Of a stretch of DNA of 64,000 bases, positions 24,901-34,639 are shown one piece after another. Position 1 is the first letter of the stretch. Each line of letters starts with the position of its first letter. The notes under the pieces are model-generated. The model was given only the letters and a program-made list of their open reading frames with translations. It made no database searches and was not told the DNA's origin. Source of the DNA: Chamaecyparis obtusa (lineage: Eukaryota > Streptophyta > Pinopsida > Cupressales > Cupressaceae); NCBI GenBank assembly GCA_027943335.1, contig BSBK01002933.1, forward strand, positions 1,235,001-1,299,000. The letters run 5' to 3'. The position numbers and the translations under genes were made by a program.

Positions 24901-25613
24901 AGCTTAGGGAAGAAAATTTGAAAGATAAAAGCTTGTTAGAGAAGAGATATGAGGAAAAGGTTACAGAGGCCGTGATGCAATTTGCTACCAACCTGAATCC
25001 CATAATTCTGTTTGACCATGCTAGGAGATTAAGGATATTGCTTATATCATTAGATAAGCATAAGAATGAGTTAGGGCCAATTTTCAATAAGTGGATTGAG
25101 AGATCTTCGAATGTAAGATTATTTAGATGGTTGTCCAAGTCTCAAGTTGACCTTGACCCATTAATTAAATCATTGCATCAGAATGTGAAAAGGCTCGTAG
25201 AGCATGATATACTTTTGGGTGATTTTGAAAGAACATCAAATTTGCTGAAGAAAGAATTGACACTCCCCTGCTGTGATTTGATTCCAGGAGTCTTCAGAAA
25301 GAAGGGTGAATTTAAGGAGTTGATCAAGTGGAGAGGACAAATAGATGATGAATTTTCTGCTAGAATGACTAGCATTTTAACTTTGGAGAATACTTTATTT
25401 TTTATACATACTATTGAGACATTAATTTTTGCCAAGTCCAAATTTGATTTCATTCAGCGAGAAATTAGTCAGCTAGAGGACAAGTGGGAACAATTATCCA
25501 AAAAAGGTGCAGAGTTTGCAAGTTTTGATTTCCCAAGTGAAGAGGTGTATAACAGGTGGAGGTATCAGTATATTCCACATGTAGAGAAAGTAGACACTCC
25601 ACCTACTTCTTGA
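21945..25613 (+). pseudogene. unrecognised 1,223-codon frame carried by the permuted element
   Basis: One continuous reading frame from the ATG at 21945 (MPPKRGLSRK, basic start) to TGA at 25611, with no frameshift. It contains nine internal TAG codons (22014, 22218, 22491, 23166, 23658, 23739, 23742, 23832, 24234) and one TAA (24669); a Gln codon would fit each. The first 500 residues look globular (FMDADLLIQIARCYDP; FRLDLFSLWAQAMYKS). Then comes a basic, proline/serine-rich patch (about 23750-23880) and a charged, predicted coiled-coil second half (for example KRAELDKLREENLKDKSLL). I recognise no enzyme motif, signal peptide or clear membrane segment. Extra frames are known in Tat-lineage elements such as Ogre and Grande, so an element-specific accessory protein is the likeliest reading. 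Confidence 0.75.
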
Positions 25614-26290
25614 GACAATTGAAGATTGCAATTTTTTGAGTCCTAAAAAGTTGTTGAGATATAAAGAGGTATTTATTGCAGGAATGACAATGAAGAAATG
25701 GCGGTCAAATTTTCTTGAGTAAACCAAGAAAAGAATTGAAGACATAAAGCAGGGCGGCTATCTGCAGAATATCTCTCCGATTTTGATTGATGCATTTATT
25801 GTAAACCTAGTAGGGTTGTTGTAAAGTTTTTAGGTTAAAAATTTTGTAAACCCTAGAATGATTGGTAGCTTGTTGCATCTCCTTGTATGTAAAGGATTTT
25901 CCACGATCATTCTAGGCATTGAAAATATAGAAACTTTGAAACCCTAACCCTCAGTCGAGGATTGTAATATTTTACATCATTTTCTTATGAAAGCAATAGA
26001 GAAGAAGTACAAGTTGCTATTGTTATCTTGCAAGCTTGCCATTCAGGACATATTGTATACACAGAAAACAAGCTATACTTAATACAAATATCAAGGTCTT
26101 TGTCTCTCCTTTACATTTGATCTGTGAATTTCTCAAGTTTTCAAAGACTTGCATATATGTATTTTTGCTTTGAGTTTTGATCTAGGGTTGGATTAAATAT
26201 CACTCAAAGTGGAATATGTGTTCATTAGATTTGTATGAAGGATTCTCATAAGTAGGAAAGAGTTGGGGTATTTGTGTTTATGTTCAGAGA
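25614..26290 (+). other. non-coding 3' region between the long frame and the right inverted repeat
   Basis: AT-rich sequence with several TTGTAAA-type motifs near 25800-25860 and 25963, as in plant 3' ends. No PBS-like sequence was found on either strand beside the right terminal repeat. Confidence 0.5.
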
Positions 26291-26740
26291 CCATTTCTTC
26301 TTGAAAAATCTTTGTATTCATTTTATTTTCTGGTGTTGTATGCCCAATAGATAAGGCATTGGCTTGTATGGAGCTATATTTTTTTTTATAAGGAATGGTT
26401 GAAATCATTATAATAAAAAAATATTTAAACACCAGTCATTTTACTTTATTTTTTAGTTCTACCCAGTGATGGAGAGTCAATGAATAATAGGTTGTTATTT
26501 AGTACTTTCTCACTGTTATCTATTGTAAGATCCAATATTGAGTAAGGAATAGAGTTGTATCTATTGGATCAGGTGTACCCACCTTGGTTTTGCAGAGCCA
26601 GAAGTGCAGAGGGTAGTCTTGTCCCTATAGTTGGTCCAGTTGCCTATAGATTTCTCACATTTGGAACTAACCCCTCCTTAATATCAGTCATAGGCATATT
26701 GGTATCTCATGGAGTGTAAAATCCTATCCAAGAACCAACA
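26291..26740 (-). repeat. right inverted terminal repeat of the permuted element
   Basis: Reverse-complement copy of 14192-14640, ending GAACCAACA at 26740 beside the duplicated target CCACC. Its inner edge (26291-26308, read on the minus strand) holds TTTTTCAAGAAGAAATGG, which resembles the junction motif at 14625 and 20711. Confidence 0.92.
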
Positions 26741-27970
26741 CCACCCAGACATGAGGGCACTAAGAATCAAGCATTATAAGGTGTTCAATGATATTCCACT
26801 AGGTAGTCCTCTTGATAGAGGTATTGAGTGCATCATTGAGTTGGAAGAGGGTGCCAAACCCATTATGATTACACCATACAAGAATCCAAAATATTGAAGG
26901 ATGAAATAGAGAATAACATCAAGGAGTTACTTTCCATGGGCCATATTAGACCAAGTAAATCTCCTTTCACTTCTTCAGTGGTACTAGTGAAGAAGAAATA
27001 GGGCACACTCAGGATGTGCATTGATTATAGCATCTTGAACATAAAAAAATAAAATAACAAGTACTCCATCCCTCAGATAGATGACTTGATAGATGAGCTT
27101 CATGGTGCTTTCTTCTTTTCAAAAATTGATTTGAGATTGGGATATCATCAAATTTGAGTTAGAGAGAAGGATGTAGAGAAGAAAACATTCAGATGTTATT
27201 GTGGATACTTCAAGTTTGTAGTTATGCCATTTGGGATCACTAATGCTCTTACTACATTTTAGTCCACAATGAATAGGGTCTTTCAGCCTCAGTTGAGGAA
27301 ATTTGTATTGGTCTTCTTTGATGACATCCTTGTTTATAGTAGAACATGGAATGAGCACTTGCAACACTTGGACACCGTGTTGGGCATTTTGAGAAAAGAG
27401 TCCTTGTATGCAAAGGAGTCAAAATGTGATCTGAGATTGTCAAAGTTGTTGTATTTGGGTCACATTATTAGTCTTTAGGGTGTACACATGGATCCTAAAA
27501 AGATTCATGCTATCATTAAGTGGCCTACTCCAGTGAACATTACACCGTTGAGAGGTTTTTTGGGTTTGTGTGGGTTATATAGGAGATTTGTCAGTGGATA
27601 TTCCAAGCATACAACACCCTTGAGTAACTTAATGAGTAAAGGGGATTTCTTGTGGACTCTTGAGGAAAAAGAGTGTTTTAATAAATTCAAGGAGTTGATG
27701 AATTCTTTCTAAGTGTTAGATTTTCCAGATTTCAGCAAACCATTTGAGATACATAGTGATGCATCTAGGGAGGGTGGTGGAGTGTTTCTTATGCAAGACA
27801 AACACCTAATTATTTATGATAGTAGGAACTCAAGGGACCTGAGAGGAGCTTTAGTATTTATGATAAGGAAATGCTAGACATAATGCATGCCTTGGCCAAA
27901 TTTAGGTAGTACTTAGTGGGTAGCAAATTTTGCATAAAAATAGACCACAACAACTTGAAACATTTCCTCT
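26741..27970 (+). pseudogene. reverse transcriptase and RNase H of the old Ty3/gypsy element
   Basis: This continues the protease of 14191 after the permuted element. It shows the RT N-terminal VFNDIPLGSPLDRG, then HIRPSKSPFTSSVVLVKKK, RMCIDY (near 27014), [23 protein letters not shown] and FFDDILVYS, with both catalytic Asp codons at 27320 and 27323. RNase H follows (IHSDAS near 27752, EMLDIMHALAKF near 27868). Multiple frameshifts and stops interrupt it. It ends within RNase H near 27970, where sequence of the opposite-strand element starts, so the RNase H end, integrase and 3' LTR are missing. Confidence 0.85.
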
Positions 27971-28745
27971 ATTTGCAACCTCTGTCTGTCCATCAGTCTG
28001 TGGGTAAAATGTAGAACTATATCTTAGCTCGGTACCCAAATTTTTCCATAGAATCTTCCAAAAGTATCCAACAAACTTACAGTCTCGGTTAGAGATGATA
28101 CTCCTCGGTAATCCATGCAATCTGAAAATTTACTTAAAGAAAAGATTTTCTATATGCACTACATTTGATGTTTTTCTATAGGGTATGAAATGTGCCATCT
28201 TAGAAAATCTATCCACAACAACAAATATAGAATCATTACCTCTTACTGTCTTCAGTAAGCCAAGAACAAAATCCATATTGATATCAATCCAAGGTTTCTT
28301 AGGAACATAAATCGGTGTATACAATCTAGTATTCTAACTTACTCCCTTTGCAACTTGACAAACTCTGTAACTTTTCACAAAATCCTGAACATCCTTATAC
28401 AACTATAACCAAAAGTATTTTTCCTTAAGCAAATTCAATGTTTTGTTAATGCCAAAATGTCCAGCCAAACCACTACTATGTTTCTCCTTTATCAAATTAG
28501 TTCTCATTGATCCTCTCGGTATACACAACCGAATACCTTTAAACAACATACCTTCTTGAATGAAATATTCTTCCCATTTAGTACTCAGTTGATCTTGAAT
28601 AGGTTCGCAACACTTTCTCCATGACTCAAAAAAATTAGGGCCAGTTTCATACAAATCTTTCATGTAATCAAAACCAAGAAGTTCAATTCTCATCTCAGTC
28701 ATCAAAGATATTCTTCTACTCAATGCATAAATAACTCAGTTAGTG
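27966..28745 (-). pseudogene. integrase of element B, truncated
   Basis: This encodes the H2C2-type N-terminal region (KEKHSSGLAGHFG, about 28475; KSYRVCQVAKG, about 28360) and a DDE core: MDFVLGL near 28280, SNRDCKF near 28090 and QTDGQTEVANR near 27975-28005. Stops and frame changes separate the segments. The C-terminal part of integrase and everything downstream is lost at about 27966. Confidence 0.82.
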
Positions 28746-28749
28746 ACTC

Positions 28750-29230
28750 CACTCTTATGTTTTATCACAAATGTATGACTCTACAAATATTCAACCCATT
28801 TCATATGTCTCTGATTCAATTTATTCTGACTACCCAAATACTGTAAAGCCTTATGATTAGTATACAACACAAATTCACCTGGTATCAAATAATATCTCCA
28901 TTTCTTTAGGGCTCAAACAATAGCATAAAAATCTTGATCATAAATAGAACACTTCCTTTTTGCATCATTCAATTTCTCAGTAAAGAAAGCAACAGTTTTA
29001 CCTTCTTGATTCAAAATAGCTCCTATTGCATTACCACTTGCATCACATTCAACTTGAAATACCTTATTGAAATCAGGTAAAGCTAATACATGAAATTCAA
29101 TAACCTTCTGCTTCAAAGTCTCAAAAATTTTATTAGCTCCATGTGTCCACTTGAATTCTCTTTTATCTCCTCTCATAGTCTTAGTCATAGCATTACAAAT
29201 TGAACTGAAATTTCTAATGAACTTTAGGTA
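28750..29230 (-). pseudogene. RNase H of element B
   Basis: FQVECDASGNAIGAILNQEG carries the first catalytic Asp (near 29045). TEKLNDAKRKCSIYDQDFYAIV is the conserved second block (29188-28913 frame). The remainder, with a YTNHKAL-like segment and the end of the domain, follows with stops. It degrades the RNA strand during element reverse transcription. Decayed. Confidence 0.8.
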
Positions 29231-29238
29231 AAAACTTG

Positions 29239-30180
29239 CTAAACAAAAAATGATCTTACCTCACTACCATTTTCAGGTGTAGACCAATTCAAAATAGTTT
29301 CAACCTTCTCAGGATCCATTTTCAAACCATCAGCTAAAATCACAAATCCCAAATATACAATCTCTTCTTTCATGAAGGAACACTTTTTAAAATTAATTAG
29401 CAACTTTTCTTCTTTTAATCTCTGTAATACCTGTTTAATGTGCAAAAAATGTTCTTCTCTAGTCTTACTGAATATTAGGATTTCATCTAGGTATACAATC
29501 ACAAATTCACCCAAGAATTTCTTCAAAACCTCATTCATCAATCTCATAAAAGTAATTGGTGCATTAGTTAAACCAAAAGGCATAACCAACCACTTAGACA
29601 AACCTTCACTTGTCTTGAAAGAAGTCTTCCATTCATCACTCTCTTTGATTCTTATATGATGATATCCACTTTTCAAATCAATTTTTGTAAAATACTTTGC
29701 TCCAGTCAAACTATCCATTATGTCATCCATTCTTGGTATAGGAAACCTATATTTCACTGTAATCAGTCCACATTCTCTGGCTCTCCATTCTTCTTAGGTT
29801 CCAATACAATTGGTACTGCACATGGACTCAAAATTTCTTGAATCAAACCTTTCTGCAATAATTCTTGGATTTCTTGGTTAAGTTCTTGATTCTTGGTAGG
29901 TGTTAACTGATGTGGTGCCTTATTCGGTAAACTAGCTCTAGGAATCAGGTCCATACAATGATCAATGCTTCTTTTCAGTGGTAAACCATTGGGTACATTA
30001 TCAGAAATGATCTCTCTGTACTCAGTGAGTATCTTATCAACCTCTTCAGGGATACTATCCATTGGGTTCTCACTCGGTTTGTTAGGAATCACAACAAGAC
30101 ATACATCATTCTTCTTCAAATCCTTAACAAAATTTCTTCCTTCTATCAAACAAAATTTCACAGATGTGCAAACATTACCA
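29239..30180 (-). pseudogene. reverse transcriptase of element B
   Basis: Two open pieces cover the domain. 30161-29763 holds the N-terminal half, with NKAPHQLTP and CAVPIVLEPKKNG. 29757-29239 holds YRFPIPRMDDIMDSL, FTKIDLKSGYHHIRI, WLVMPFGLTNAP and the polymerase motif. That motif reads VIVYLDEILIFS, so the second catalytic Asp is Glu. The block between the halves (R-M-C-x-D type) is shortened and out of frame. The element is clearly inactive. Confidence 0.85.
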
Positions 30181-31668
30181 ATAGATTCTTAAATCAAAGG
30201 CAACAATATTTGTCTTCTCCCATTAGCCCAACTAGTATATTTATGCAATCTTCCATCATATATAACATGTCTATCATATTGCCAAGGTCTACCCAACAGA
30301 ATATGACAACATTCTATAGGAATGATATCACATAATACTATCATAGTACTTGCCAATTTTCAAATTCACATAACATTGTTCACTTACCAATAGTGTATGC
30401 CCATCCTTGATCCATGAAATTTGATAAGGCTTTGGGTGTTTCAATCTTTCCAACTGCAAACTTGCAACCATTTCCTCATATGAAAAATTCTTCGAGCTTC
30501 CAATGTTAATGATCACCTTCCACACTTCATCAACAACTCTCCATCTTGTCTTGAACAAACTTTTCCTTACCGAATCTTCCTTATTATTTTCACTCCATAG
30601 TGCTCTTCTAATCATCAAGTTCTTTTCCTTCTCTGGTTCATTTAGTGAGTCTTCTTGCACCAAAGCATTTCTACTGTTACCAACCTTCTTACTTGCATGT
30701 GTACACTCAAATGACCTATGTCCTTCTTCTCCACAATTGTAACAAGTTCCTTGGAATCCACCTCTTCTATAACCACCTCGGTAGTTACTACCTCTTCCTC
30801 TAGAAGAACTTTCACTTTTCCACTCGGTCTTGCCTTTCTCCTGATTTGTATTATCTTGATCAGATCTATTGTTTTCACCATAAGATCTACCTCTTCCTCT
30901 AGGGAATCTACCACCTCTTCCTCTTTTTCTTTGTTCATGTCTCTTATTCAATTTCTCCTCGGCTTTCAGGGAAAACTGATAAGATTCTCCAATACTTTCC
31001 AACTTGATCAAACTGATTTCCTCTTGAATAGAAACTCTTAACCCATTTAGGTATCTAGAAATTCTTTCCACTTCATCCTCAACATTTCCAAATCAGATGT
31101 CTAATCTATAGAATTCCTCAGTATAGTCTTTTACCGAGCTATCTTTCTACCTCAAAATTTGCATTTGTCAAACTAGGTTAATCTGATAATCATAGGGTAA
31201 GAACTTGCCATTTAATTTATTCACCATCTTATTCCATACCTTGATTTTGTCTTTGCCTTTCCTCTTTCTGTCTAATTGTAGATGCTCCCACAATAAGGAT
31301 GCATGAATCTTCAATTTGGTACTTGCAATTTTCACCTTTTCCTTAGGAACATTTTCATATTCAAAATACTTTTCCATCTCAGTTATCCAATCCATCAGCT
31401 CATTCAAATCTAGTCTTTCACTGTATTCAAGAGGATTGAAATGTGGTGTAGACTTCAAATTTATCAATTCCTTCAAAAGTCTTTCTTCACCTTGATCCAT
31501 CATAGGTGTAGGTTCTGCTTCACCTTGTTCATCTTTGACTTCTTCATCACTAACATCCTTAAGATGTCTTCCTCGGCATTGGGATGTCTCAACAACTTCT
31601 AACCTAGAAGCTATTTGTCTTAGCATATCTACCAAGCCTAGATCTGCATCTCACCTCCCATGAACCAT
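30181..31668 (-). pseudogene. gag and protease of element B
   Basis: Gag starts at the ATG at 31668 (MVHGR, then TGA). A capsid core follows (LDLNELMDWITEMEKYFEYE; LLWEHLQLDRKRKGKDKIKVW), then a basic RG-rich stretch and a perfect zinc knuckle, CYNCGEEGHRSFEC (C-x2-C-x4-H-x4-C) near 30700. Protease follows in the same frame to 30328. Its active-site loop reads VIINIGSSKNF, with Asn where Asp belongs. LLGRPWQYDRHVIYDG near 30270-30300 is the usual protease end. Stops near 31168, 31135 and 31095 interrupt it. Confidence 0.85.
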
Positions 31669-31791
31669 CTTGAAACCCTCCACAATTGTAGGTCAGATCA
31701 CAATCTTCTACCCCACAACAAATATCAACTAGGGTTTACAAGAAGGAACCCTCGACCTAAATTCAAAAATTTAGAACCAGATTTCAACCAT

Positions 31792-31803
31792 GCTTTGATA
31801 CCA
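31792..31803 (-). promoter_or_regulatory. primer binding site of element B (initiator Met-tRNA type)
   Basis: On the minus strand TGGTATCAAAGC lies two bases after the LTR end. It matches the common plant PBS TGGTATCAGAGC (initiator tRNA-Met) with one mismatch. Confidence 0.85.
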
Positions 31804-31805
31804 CT

Positions 31806-32471
31806 TGATGCAAGAGATGTTGGGATGAGGGGCCAAAGGCACACCCAAATCACCAACCTCCTTGTAGAAACATCATACGGAAGCAATTACACAAGTAGGG
31901 AGAGAGATAATGCAAAGACTTCATATATTATTCATCAATAACCTCATACATGTTGGGCTGTAAGGCCTTCTCGGTTATGGCCAATTATCATTTGATTTCA
32001 ATTATAAAAGTCCTCCAACATGTGAGGATTCAACTTCCAAAACCTATCTTCTATCTTCAGAACTGACTACTTACAATTACAACACACTACTTTATTTATA
32101 CAAGAGGTTACTGAAACAAGTCGGCCTTAAGATCCATCCTTGGAGTAGAAATGACCAGATCTAGGTCCACATGCTTCCCAATGATTGATACAACCATTAA
32201 TTCTGCTACCAAAATTCAATGTACAAGTTGGCCCCAACAAGAATCCAAAATAAACCACTTGGTGAGCAAGATTACTAAGCGACAGGGAATTAAATTGGTG
32301 AACCAACTGAGCCAACTCGATGAACGAAGGAACAGAGGAATAACCAAGCCCCGTCAGTGGAAAAAAACAAACATCAACAAGAGCCGAAAAGAAGCTACCG
32401 AGCATATCTAACAACTCTAACTTGTTTTTGGTGACACAAGATTGCTAAGAACCCGAGATGCTCCTGCATCA
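31806..32471 (-). repeat. 5' LTR of element B
   Basis: 666 bp starting (minus strand) TGATGCAGGAGCATC and ending CTCTTGCATCA, next to the PBS. The start matches the solo LTR at 12851-13802 for about 55 bp and then diverges, so the two LTRs belong to related families. The partner 3' LTR is missing. Confidence 0.85.
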
Positions 32472-33285
32472 CTTATGTTACTTATGATAGGCTTAAGAAA
32501 AGGCTGACAATAAAAAGGAGAATAAGGAAAAAACATAAATCTAAATTTATAAGAATAGATCAATGATCCATAAAAAGGATATAATTAAGTTTTGGATTTC
32601 TCAGAAATGAGGCCATTTAAATAAAGAATGTAAGAATAATAAAAGTACTTTTGATGTTTACTTTGTTTATAAACCTTGTGATGATTGCAATAATGATGCA
32701 TTGTTTCTATATGAAACATTACTAGTGATAAATCATGGTTTTAGGTGCTTCATATCACATGAATCTTCCTAAGAAATGATTTTATTATTATAATACATAT
32801 AATGGCGATGAGGTGTACCTTGGTGATAATTGTTCATATAAATTGTTGGAAAGCTAATATTTATGATGGGCTCAATTAAGTAAATATTTTTAAAATGTTA
32901 CATATTTTAGGGCTTGCTAATTTTTTGTGTGTCTAAGATAAATGATTTAATTATGTATGCAAATTTTTATAAGATATGTTATAATTAAATGACAAGAGGA
33001 AATTTATTTTCTATGGACACTCAATACATAACCTTATTTAAGATAAATATATCTAATTTTTCTATCCCCATAAATGTAATTGAGAACTTTGATTCATGTA
33101 TATGTGCCACCATAGATTAGGCCACATTGATGAGAAAATTATTATGATCCTTGATTAATAAAAATATGGTGGATGTTTAACTAATTATTCTACATACTTA
33201 AACTTTTCAAATTAGGGCTAGAGCTATAAGTTTTTTGGAAGTTATTCATAATGATGTATTTGGTCACATGGTGTTGAACACACCA
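32472..33285 (+). pseudogene. decayed Ty1/copia gag-protease-integrase fragment
   Basis: Read across frames, several copia landmarks appear in order. There is a zinc-knuckle remnant GHLNKECKNNKS (near 32612-32645), a protease-region NGDEVYLGDNCSYK (near 32802-32845), a pre-integrase MCHHRLGHIDEKI (near 33100-33140), and an integrase start LEVIHNDVFGHMV (near 33237-33275). Stops and shifts are frequent. Copia integrase precedes RT, but no RT follows here because the match stops near 33275. Very old remnant. Confidence 0.7.
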
Positions 33286-33569
33286 CAAGACTGAGAGGAA
33301 GGCATTGAACTTGTCTTGCACATAATTTTTTTAATATTAAATCCATATCAATTACCTTTAACAAAATTAACAACAAAGAAGATAAAGTAATGAAAAACAT
33401 ACATACGAACACCATATTTTTACATGGAAAACCCAATGTGGGAAAAACCATGGTGAGATTCAATTCACTATATGAAGAACTGATTACAAAATTTTTAGGC
33501 TCAAGGCCAAGGAGGCTCACAAATCCTGATTTGAATTGCAAATAAGGGGTACAACCTTAAGAAATGATA
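33286..33569. other. unassigned repeat-like sequence
   Basis: There is no coding motif. It contains TACATGGAAAACCC and GGGAAAAACCATGG, a pattern I associate with plant copia LTR or leader regions, but no boundary could be set. It is the left flank of the large LTR element that follows. Confidence 0.35.
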
Positions 33570-33574
33570 AAAGG

Positions 33575-34530
33575 TGTGTGGTTCTAAATTAGTATGCAAT
33601 TCTAACTATAGCCAACACTCAATAAAATATTAACTCAAGAATTTTTCCACAATAGTTCAAGTCAAATGAACAACTATATCCTCAAAAGTGGCTTATTTCT
33701 TCCTAGTTGAAGTGAGTTTAATCCTTTTCTAATGCTCATCAGATTGGCATGAAGGGTTAGTGATTTGACTACTTCAAACTGAAAGATTCAAAGGTGAATT
33801 AGATGCAACACTTGCATACTTCATTCCATGATGACCAAGATGCTAATGCCAATTAGAAAACTAGAAATGAAACTAGATTAGTATGAAGCTAAAATGCAAG
33901 ATTAATCTAACACTAGCAATGCTACTAGAATTCAAGTAAACTAACAATGCAAATTACTCTATAAATGAGGAATGATGGAATCTAGATTGTAAGAATATGG
34001 AACCCAAGATGAAAAAGAGGTGGAACCCAAAATGCCACAACATGGAACCCTTTGAGCCAAGGAAGAGCTTCCTTTTAAAGACAATGCCTCAAGAATGGAG
34101 GGTGGAGATTAAGAGGCAAAAGATGTTAGGTAGATATGAGTTGTGAGAGAAATCAATCCATGTGAAAGGATCCAAGAGAACTTGATTGGACAAGCTTGAT
34201 TGGAGAATAAGAAAAAATAGAAAATCCCCTTTTAATTGCCATTTAATCAAGATTAAGTTGCACACCCATGAGAGGAATGGGTTCTTTTAATAAAAGTGCT
34301 AAGACTTTCTGTTAAAAGTAAGGTTTTGACAATTAAATGATTTTCAAGATTTTAGCTTGGAAATGATTTGTGCTGATTTTAGAAATGATTTAATTATGCA
34401 AGGGGGATTATCTAGGTTGCCTACATAATTATGTCTAGTAATTATGCCTTTGAATTTTATAATTTTTCTTAAGGCAATTTGATCAAATTTAGGGGCTTAG
34501 GTTTTATTAGACCAATTTTAGGGTTTTACA
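33575..34530 (-). repeat. 3' LTR of element C
   Basis: 956 bp. On the minus strand it starts TGTAAAACCCTAAAATTGG and ends AACCACACA. It matches 55509-56480 throughout with scattered substitutions and small gaps. The target duplication AAAGG adjoins it at 33570-33574. Confidence 0.92.
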
Positions 34531-34543
34531 TTTGCCCCTATTT
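34531..34543 (-). promoter_or_regulatory. polypurine tract of element C
   Basis: On the minus strand AAATAGGGGCAAA lies directly before the LTR start. This is where second-strand DNA synthesis is primed in LTR elements. Its position supports the minus orientation. Confidence 0.7.
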
Positions 34544-34639
34544 GAATCGATGTGCAAGAAGCACATTAATTTAAAGAATAGATTGAAGCTAAACTGGGGA
34601 GTAGTATGATATGGAGAAATGAAACTATTCCTAATAAGG

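Larger units (their letters stand above)
14192..26740 (+). mobile_element. inverted-repeat-bounded Ty3-type element with permuted gene order
   Basis: A 12,549 bp insertion bounded by CCACT (14187-14191) and CCACC (26741-26745), which rejoins the old element's protease and RT when removed. Its ends are inverted copies of one about 450 bp sequence, TGTTGGTTC... and ...GAACCAACA. Inside, on the plus strand, are RNase H tail and integrase, gag, protease, archaeal-type RNase H, RT, Ty3 RNase H, then a long unknown frame. Ty3/gypsy elements normally have direct LTRs and integrase after RNase H. The TG...CA ends and 5-bp target duplication are what a retroviral-type integrase produces, so the rearranged DNA seems to have been integrated as a unit. 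It is either a rearranged cDNA or a distinct architecture. Insertion and boundaries are well supported, the interpretation less so. Confidence 0.85.
1250..27970 (+). mobile_element. old, fragmented Ty3/gypsy retrotransposon (host of three nested insertions)
   Basis: The pieces are colinear on the plus strand once the insertions are removed: gag 1250-1899, gag C-terminus and protease start 12254-12850, protease remainder 13803-14191, RT and RNase H 26741 to about 27970. Each gap is a complete insertion with a 5-bp target duplication, so the breaks are insertions rather than deletions. The order PR-RT-RH and the RT motif FFDD are those of plant Ty3/gypsy polyproteins. Frameshifts and stops in every piece show it is long dead. 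The element stops inside RNase H, where a minus-strand element begins. No LTR of its own was identified. Confidence 0.85.
27966..32471 (-). mobile_element. 3'-truncated minus-strand Ty3/gypsy element B
   Basis: Reading leftwards from 32471: LTR, initiator-Met-type PBS, gag with a zinc knuckle, protease, RT, RNase H and most of integrase, which breaks off near 27966 just after the third catalytic residue. The order and motifs resemble plant chromovirus-type gypsy elements. The 3' LTR is missing, so there is no second boundary or target duplication. The left junction abuts the plus-strand old element tail-to-tail, which suggests deletion or recombination rather than a simple insertion. Confidence 0.85.

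Noticed and set aside
21945..25613. Reassigned genetic code or programmed TAG readthrough
   Set aside because: The same TAG bias appears in gag-pol and other dead elements here, and CHG-methylation decay explains it in a plant nucleus.
14192..26740. Ordinary LTR retrotransposon with direct LTRs
   Set aside because: The two terminal sequences match only in inverted orientation. No direct copy of the terminal sequence was found inside, and no PBS or PPT adjoins them.
14192..26740. Ginger- or Polinton-type DNA transposon, because it has inverted repeats plus integrase
   Set aside because: It carries gag, protease and RT of a Tat-like retroelement, and the Polinton hallmarks (6-bp duplication, DNA polymerase B, AG termini) are absent. 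Kept only as an analogy.
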